Below the pieces are notes generated by a model, which saw nothing but the letters and a program-made list of their open reading frames with translations, ran no database searches and was not told where the DNA came from. 64,000 bases of DNA from Chrysogorgia sp. JL179-B06 (lineage: Eukaryota; Cnidaria; Anthozoa; Scleralcyonacea; Chrysogorgiidae), in assembly GCA_035772405.1 (NCBI GenBank), contig JAYKKM010000439.1, forward strand, positions 5,956,001 to 6,020,000. Direction: 5' to 3'. Position 1 is the first letter of the stretch. The number at the start of each line of letters is the position of its first letter. The position numbers and the translations under genes were made by a program. Below are positions 58,270-64,000 of the stretch, piece by piece.

Positions 58270-59280
58270 CTTTAGTGATATTAATTTATTTTATGCTTAT
58301 CATATATTATAGTAATCTTGAATCAATATTAATACTCATCACTTAAATAAAATAAGTAATTGGCTTTGTGCAAATACAATAGACTTTCACTACATTTTCA
58401 AGAGTAATTTTTCATCCACTGCAAAAATAAAGTACAGTACCTTTCACTAATTCACAGTATGTGAATTCTGCATGTCAATTTTGATTTGGTTGCAAAAAGG
58501 TTCAATTGTGTCAAAAGGAAAAAAAGTTTTAAATATCATTAAATATATATTTATTGGTTATAATTATATGAATTCTCCTGGCCCAACTAAATTTTTAGTG
58601 ATCTGCCAAAGAAAGCCATTTGTTTATAGTCAAAAACTAAACAATTTCAAAGTACTGTATAAGGTCTGAAAATGTAAAATCTATATTGTTGTTCTTTATA
58701 ATGCATTATTTATGTTTAATTCCAACATCGGCTACTACCTAGTGCAGTATTTCATAACTTTTTTACTACAGACTGTACGTCTCTAGTATACATATATGTA
58801 CAGTATAGATACATGGCTGATGAATATGATCTTTCTATATACTATACAAGGTAATATATAGATCTAATTCTAGGATGTTTACAGTAAATATATACTATTT
58901 TGGTGTTTAACATAATATATATGGAATATACAGTATAATTCCACAAGAATATTATAAAAGTTTGGATTATTGTATTTCATTTAAAAAGAAATCTATCTTT
59001 GTGTATAAGTATAAATAAAAAACCCTAAAACTAGACATGCACACACTATTCTTGACATGCCTCTTGCGTTTACTCATGCCCAGTCCTGTTACCGAGCTAT
59101 GTATAGCTGACCAGATCTCGATTTGTTGAATTTTGGCACCGTTTGTTTGTTTGTGTGTCGGCATACGTCATCCATATGTGCTCGAAAGTGACTCAAGTGC
59201 GCATGTTCCGCTACCCGCTGCCTGTTTGTTTTTGGCTTGCATTTGTAGCTTCTCGAAGTTTTCGACAATTCCTTCACAGG
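58270..59280. other. AT-rich presumed intron, no feature seen
   Basis: No gene. Open frames are short and AT-driven. Frequent TACTGTA/TATACAGTA words occur here and further on. Confidence 0.5.
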
Positions 59281-59284
59281 AAAT

Positions 59285-59755
59285 TCACGGTAAAGAACAA
59301 TAATTATGTCTTTACTTTCTTGTGGAAGTATTCATCAATGCCATGAAGGTTTCAGTGGCCAGTCTCGAGGAAATCAGTGCTCTTTCATGAGTTTATCAGT
59401 GCTGTTAACAGCACAAGCTATTGGGCTTCCAGTTACGAAGTGGAATTCGACAACCATCGACAATGTCTAATAGTACAAGGAGACAACATGTACTTGAATG
59501 CTTTTAACCATGATCGCATTCCTCGTCAGGGATTTCTGTCATTGAACAACTTACCAACCGTTCTTTGTTGCCGTTTGTTAGAAGACAACTTGTCCTGTCG
59601 ATCACTGATCGACACAAATATATCGCTTGTTGAGGCACAAAACAATATTGATCTGCCCAACTGTATATGTAATAAACTGTACATGGAACTGTCTTCAAGA
59701 AATTATTTACCTCAACTTTGTGAAAATTCAGTGGATTTGTCCATTTTGTGAAAAT
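59285..59755 (+). pseudogene. C76/OTU-like cysteine-protease domain fragment of a Helitron-type element (putative)
   Basis: With one frameshift near 59,440 the plus strand reads H-Q-C-H-E-G-F-S, R-G-N-Q-C-S-F-M-S-L-S-V-L, W-N-S-T-T-I-D-N-V-L, Q-G-D-N-M-Y-L, then L-S-L-N-N-L-P-T-V. The set 'hqg...fs..sRG.QC...sl..l........W....ld.vl..Gd.lY' is the core of a C76-like papain-fold domain that I recall from multidomain Helitron and other transposon proteins of cnidarians and fish, with the cysteine of R-G-N-Q-C as presumed nucleophile. The rest of such a protein is absent. The family call is from memory. Confidence 0.5.
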
Positions 59756-59902
59756 TCAGTGTACAATGGAAATGATTTGTGTGCCATGGATAACCATAAT
59801 ATTTGGTATGCAGTAAATACAATATTACAAGTTCTTTGGGAAAATAAAATACAGTGGTTGCAGTTGACTGTGGTGTATTCCCGAACGACAATTACAGTAT
59901 AA

Positions 59903-60605
59903 TATGTGGAGTCGTGGACATGTGCAATGAACTAATACATTGCAAAGATCTTGAAAGTATCGCATTCTCAACAATAAAATTTAGACAATATAAATAATGG
60001 TGCAACAATATCGTAAACATCTGTTAAATACCATTTCTGGTATTTATTTAGTCAGCGCCTATTTGTTTAGCGCTTGCTTTGTCATAAACATATCAGACAC
60101 TTGCGATTCCGCTGACAGCTTTGCCATTGACAGTAAGAAGCATGATTTATAGTGCAATTGATTTATCAGAAATTTGTTTACCTGAATCACCAACTACTTA
60201 CTGTAGTCATAATGTATACTGTCTATGCCTTGCCAATTATATTCAGATAAGTGATAGTCATTTGTAATTTAAGTCTGCTGTATTTAATAATTGATAGAAA
60301 TGTGTACATACTACAGTGGGTTCATTTTTGAAATTTTATAAAAAATTAGCCTTCCCATGACTTTCGAGGCAGCACTTCCCCTTGCGATAGTATAACTTCT
60401 AGGTTTATTAGTAAAGATAAATAATATATATAAATATATAGTGATTACCACACTAATATTTTACTTATAGTAATATCTACCTACCTGATTAGTTTGCTTA
60501 CAAATTAATTTATATAGTGTACTTCATTTATCCTATACTGTATTAATTAATATTAGAGAGGATTTAATATAGTCATAAACGTACAGTACAGTATATGGAA
60601 AAAGT
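59903..60605. other. AT-rich sequence, no feature seen
   Basis: Only scattered AT-rich words. No gene or repeat structure supported. Confidence 0.5.
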
Positions 60606-60608
60606 TAC

Positions 60609-60892
60609 TGCTCCAACCGGGAATTGAACCCTGCAGGTGTCCGAATCAATGTTTCGGCATTCTAACCTGCTTTGATCTATTGAGACACGGAGAACAGTCA
60701 GTGATTTCTCCATATAATGCATATTAAATTCGCCACTTTCACTCAATAGTGGAAGCGGCGAATTTAATATTTATATGGGGAAATCACTGACTGTTCTGAC
60801 CAGCTTGTCTCAATTAATAGCTCAAACTGAAAGGAGCACTGAAACATTGATTCAGAGACCATGAGGGTTCGATTCCCAGTTGGGGCAGACAC
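60609..60892. mobile_element. Head-to-head pair of tRNA-like SINE units (foldback)
   Basis: GGGAATTGAACCCTGCAGGT ... TATTGAGACA on the left is mirrored by TGTCTCAATTAATAGCTC ... GGGTTCGATTCCCAGTTGGG on the right. Both arms contain a B-box (GGTTCGATTCC) and the ATTCGCCACTTTCACT / AGTGGAAGCGGCGAAT core that forms the centre of the palindrome near 60,745. Confidence 0.7.
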
Positions 60893-61640
60893 TTTTTCTA
60901 TCCTATATTGTACTATATACTGCATCTAATGAATCAATTAATGGACCGTTACCTGACTTGATTAACCTTGTGGTTACTTCAGCGACCCATCATTACTTTT
61001 GTATTATATATATTTAGGTCATTGAATTGATTATAATTTTTTGAATAAATCTTTGTCTCTGCTATGGTGATAATGTACAGTGTATTTGATTTGCTGTACT
61101 GTACTGTACTGTACTGTACTGTAAGTGCCAACTTTCAAGCAATCATGATAAAGCATTCCAACAAAGACGTCTTCAGTTGACTCATGGGCAATTAAATTAA
61201 AGTGTTTACATGGAAATAGTTGTCTTTCATTGCAGACCTTGCAAAGTGATTGACCCAACGGCTCCTTAAGATAATTAAGATAATGTGTAATATTCTGTAA
61301 TCACATTTCACTATATAGTATATTTTATTAAAGAATTGACTCGACCCATCTCAAACACTATTAATAATTATATAAGCCTAAACTAAATTTTAATATTAAT
61401 ACCAACTATAACTGTTACTGGTATATGATGAAAAAAATATAGTGCTGTATGTGATATGCATGCAAGTGAGGGTGATAATCTTGATGGGTATATTTTTCAT
61501 CTTATGTTTGTATATCCCTCTTATGTTTGTATATATCCCTCTTACAATTCCTCCCCATCCCCCAACAATCAAGGCCTTCTGACTCGAATTGAACCCACAA
61601 CCCAGTGATGCTAGTGCAATAAGCTCTGATCAGAGGTTAA
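60893..61640. other. AT-rich sequence with a TACTG pentamer tract
   Basis: 61,094-61,122 holds six tandem copies of TACTG. 61,570-61,625 shows a weak tRNA-like B box in minus orientation (GAATTGAACCC). Nothing else is supported. Confidence 0.5.
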
Positions 61641-61644
61641 AGTA

Positions 61645-62380
61645 CTACTTAGATGAAAAACTTCATCTATCCAATTTTGATTTTATTTAAAAGTATTTTG
61701 AAAATGAAACAGAATGGGTTTCTTGGTTTCTCAATACCTCATCTCGTTCCAGAGATATTCAGATTTTTGAAACATGCAAATTAGATGCTGTGTGATGTCA
61801 TTTTCTCACATAGACAAAATAAAATTCACAAAACTATAGGAATATATCTGCGAATAACAAGCGGATCGAATGTTTTGAAACTTTGCATAATCATGTACAT
61901 GCCAATGATGATAGTGCACACCACTGTATGAAGTACTGTATATTGTTGTCAAGGAGACCACCAGGAAGTAGGAGTCTTTTAACTAAAAAAACTAAAATCT
62001 TAATTAGAATCTTCGAATCTATATGCACTGCAGTAAACGTTATAAAATAGAGGAGAAATAAACAAATTTTATTTAACAAATGGAAGAAATCTGACACAAA
62101 GCGATCTCTATGGCAACGATATATTATGCACAGTGCTGTGCACTTTCATCATTGGTTGGCATACATGTGCAAAGTTTCAAAACATTCCACTTATTTCCAG
62201 AGAAATATCCTCATTTTGAATTTTATAGAATGTCGTCATACGCCATCTAATTTGCATGTTTCAAAAACCTGAGTATCTCTGGAAAGATGAGGTAATGAGA
62301 AACCATGAGAAAGCCATTCGGTTTCATTTTCAAAATACTTTTCAATAAAATTAAAACTGGATAGTTTAATTTTTCATATC
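61645..62380. mobile_element. Foldback element with arms of about 260 bp
   Basis: The left arm (GTATTTTGAAAATGAAAC, AAACATGCAAATTAGATG, TTTTGAAACTTTGCATAAT, ATGATGATAGTGCACA) is mirrored on the right (TGTGCACTTTCATCATT, TGCAAAGTTTCAAAA, CATCTAATTTGCATGTTTC, GTTTCATTTTCAAAATAC). The spacer (about 61,930-62,125) is AT-rich. No TTAA ends are clear. Confidence 0.75.
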
Positions 62381-64000
62381 AGTAGGCAGAAGCGCCAGAA
62401 GCAACCCAGGGAAGTGGGGGCAGAATCTCAAAAAGGGCACTTTCACAAAAGGAAATTTTAATTTAGTGGGAGAAGCCGTGTAGCAGTCTTTATTAATATA
62501 ATATCTATTACTGAAAGATGCACACAGACTGACAGACTCAGAGTAAACGTTTGTCAATATTTTTGTATAAATAATTTTAAAAAAATTTCCTTCCAAAAAC
62601 TCCAGTCAAGAGCAACATCGTCATGGATCTTGACATGCATAATGCATCGGACTCATCTCGTTGACTCTTTCGAAACCAAATTACACAACCTATACTTCGT
62701 CAAAAGGAAGTATAAGATATCGCATTACAATACACCAAAGGGCACACGGCTGTCCCGCGTGCCCCCGTAAGCAAAGGGCAGGCGGCGCGCCCTGTCAGTA
62801 AGCACTTTAAAATGCATTGGCCATTTTGCATGCATTAGAAACATGTACATTAAGGGGGTACATTAAGGGGGTACATTAAGGGGTTGCATCAAGGGGGTAC
62901 ATTAAGGGCATGCTCCCCCGGGAAATGTTTTGAATTTTTGATGCTCTGAAAATGTATTTCCCGCAATTTGAAGGGCACTTTTCTCGTTGTTTCATTGTGC
63001 AGGATTCGAAGTATTTAATTACAGTTAAAGTAACACAGATTTTCCAAATTTAGACCGCGTGGATATTTCTCCCGCGCATGAGGAATGCGTTGTACGACGA
63101 CAAAATAGAAGGAAGGAAAGACAATTAGCCACAAAACCAAACGTATTAGATATATTCAAATTGAATGTACGAGGTAACCTTAGACAATGTTCGGACCAGG
63201 CCTGGCTATGCCACTGATCATTGCTCAACGAAGAACAACAATGAAATCCCAGATTAATTACCTCAATGAGAACCCATTATAATGTCATTAAGTTGCATTC
63301 AAATATTAGTGTAATTTAAGACAGGACCCTTTTTGCCCGAATGACAAACCATTTTTGCCCGAATAGAGCTGTTTCGAACAACTTGGGGGGGGTGGGGGGG
63401 GGGGGGGGGGGGGCTGGCAGCAAACGAAATCACAGATTCTGTGACGAAAGCGTCTTGTTGATGGGCAGCTGTTGATGGGTAACCAATTGAACGCCGCCAT
63501 CTTGGATACATTGGCGGTAAGATAGCACACCCGGATGTAAAAATACGGTGATTGTCGTGAGGTCAAAGGTTGACAGTGTAGAAAACGAAAACCGTGTTGT
63601 TTTTTCGAGGTTTTTTGCAAGTTGTGTTGAAACTGCTCATGTGCTAATACACCTTTTTCGGAAATCAAATTCATGCTCGTTTGTAGACTCCTCAAACAGC
63701 TCACGTCAGCTTATGCCAGATCACGTCAGCCGACTGCTTTTATCTTTTTTCATGCCCCAGAAATTGCCAAAGAGCTAATAAGCCTTTTGAATGGTTTGTT
63801 TCCAATTTTTATTGTATAAAACAAATTAAACAAATAATTCCATTTTGCTGTTTTCTGTTCAGTTATAGGCGTCAGACGTAATTCACGTAATGTTAGAAAC
63901 ATAAAAATTCTCCTGCTACTTGTGGTCTAGTCAGAGGTCTGGGAGCTGGTAATTCTACATCCGGGTGGGCTATTTTGCCTCCAACTAAGTCAATGGCGGC
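62381..64000. other. Intergenic or intronic sequence, small repeats only
   Basis: 62,846-62,910 contains five copies of a roughly 13-15 bp unit TACATTAAGGGGG. 63,384-63,413 contains a G-run of about 29 bases with one T. No gene is supported by domain or splice evidence. A conceptual frame over the G-run is proline-rich purely because of it. Confidence 0.5.

Noticed and set aside
63306..63704. Proline-rich protein on the minus strand
   Set aside because: The proline tract comes from a G-run. No domain or splice evidence.

Overview
This window is animal nuclear DNA. The evidence is spliced-gene exons with GT/AG junctions, a tropomyosin-like gene, tRNA-derived SINE-like repeats, microsatellites and fragments of many retrotransposon classes (R2/R4-like LINE, CR1-like LINE, Penelope, DIRS, BEL/Pao). 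The mix of DIRS, Penelope, BEL and Polinton elements, AT-rich spacers and a short (247 aa) tropomyosin-like coiled coil suggests a cnidarian, perhaps an anthozoan. That assignment is inference.

Layout. 1-5.4 kb: a 5'-truncated R2/R4-type LINE between TAA-type microsatellites, then an inverted, decayed second retrotransposon split by a TTAA-flanked foldback MITE. 5.7-6.9 kb: a LINE endonuclease fragment. 7.1-8.2 kb: a Penelope GIY-YIG fragment with a twin-priming-like inversion. 8.3-13.1 kb: a DIRS element whose tyrosine recombinase is split by another TTAA MITE. 13,816-30,830: a complete Polinton/Maverick. 32.1-32.8 kb: tropomyosin-like gene. 34.3-34.6 kb: a tRNA-derived SINE between inverted repeats. 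34.7-48.2 kb: a Penelope element interrupted by a BEL/Pao retrotransposon (AGCTG target duplication), itself interrupted by a 5.3-kb non-coding TTAA-flanked element full of GATTGAAA motifs, two foldbacks and a SINE cluster. 48.6-51.3 kb: a DDE transposase relic and foldback. 52.3-55.6 kb: a 19-bp minisatellite whose middle block is inverted. 56.2-57.1 kb: a foldback with 21-bp repeats. From 57,377: the first two coding exons of a mitochondrial succinyl-CoA:3-ketoacid CoA transferase (OXCT1-like) gene, whose large intron or downstream region fills the rest of the window.

The Polinton is the centrepiece: 17,015 bp, perfect 6-bp target duplication CATTTA, terminal inverted repeats of about 210-250 bp, and about 19 open genes with none visibly broken. 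It encodes protein-primed DNA polymerase B, a DDE integrase with chromodomain, double-jelly-roll major capsid protein, penton-like minor capsid protein and an A32/FtsK-type packaging ATPase. It adds a SAP/NUMOD1-like DNA-binding protein, a zinc-ribbon protein resembling viral late transcription factors, a SLATT-like two-helix membrane protein, a lectin-fold-like protein, a tail-anchored structural candidate and at least six small membrane proteins. No adenain-type maturation protease is recognisable.

Its genes form divergent and convergent blocks. Most starts follow a TAAA/AATAAA-type motif, often fused with the upstream stop codon. Every convergent junction or block end that I checked carries a perfect 10-12 bp hairpin. 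This resembles the compact cis-signals of giant viruses and virophages rather than of animal genes, and suggests a virus with its own transcription cues. Mobile-element boundaries and family assignments come from reading alone, with no database search.
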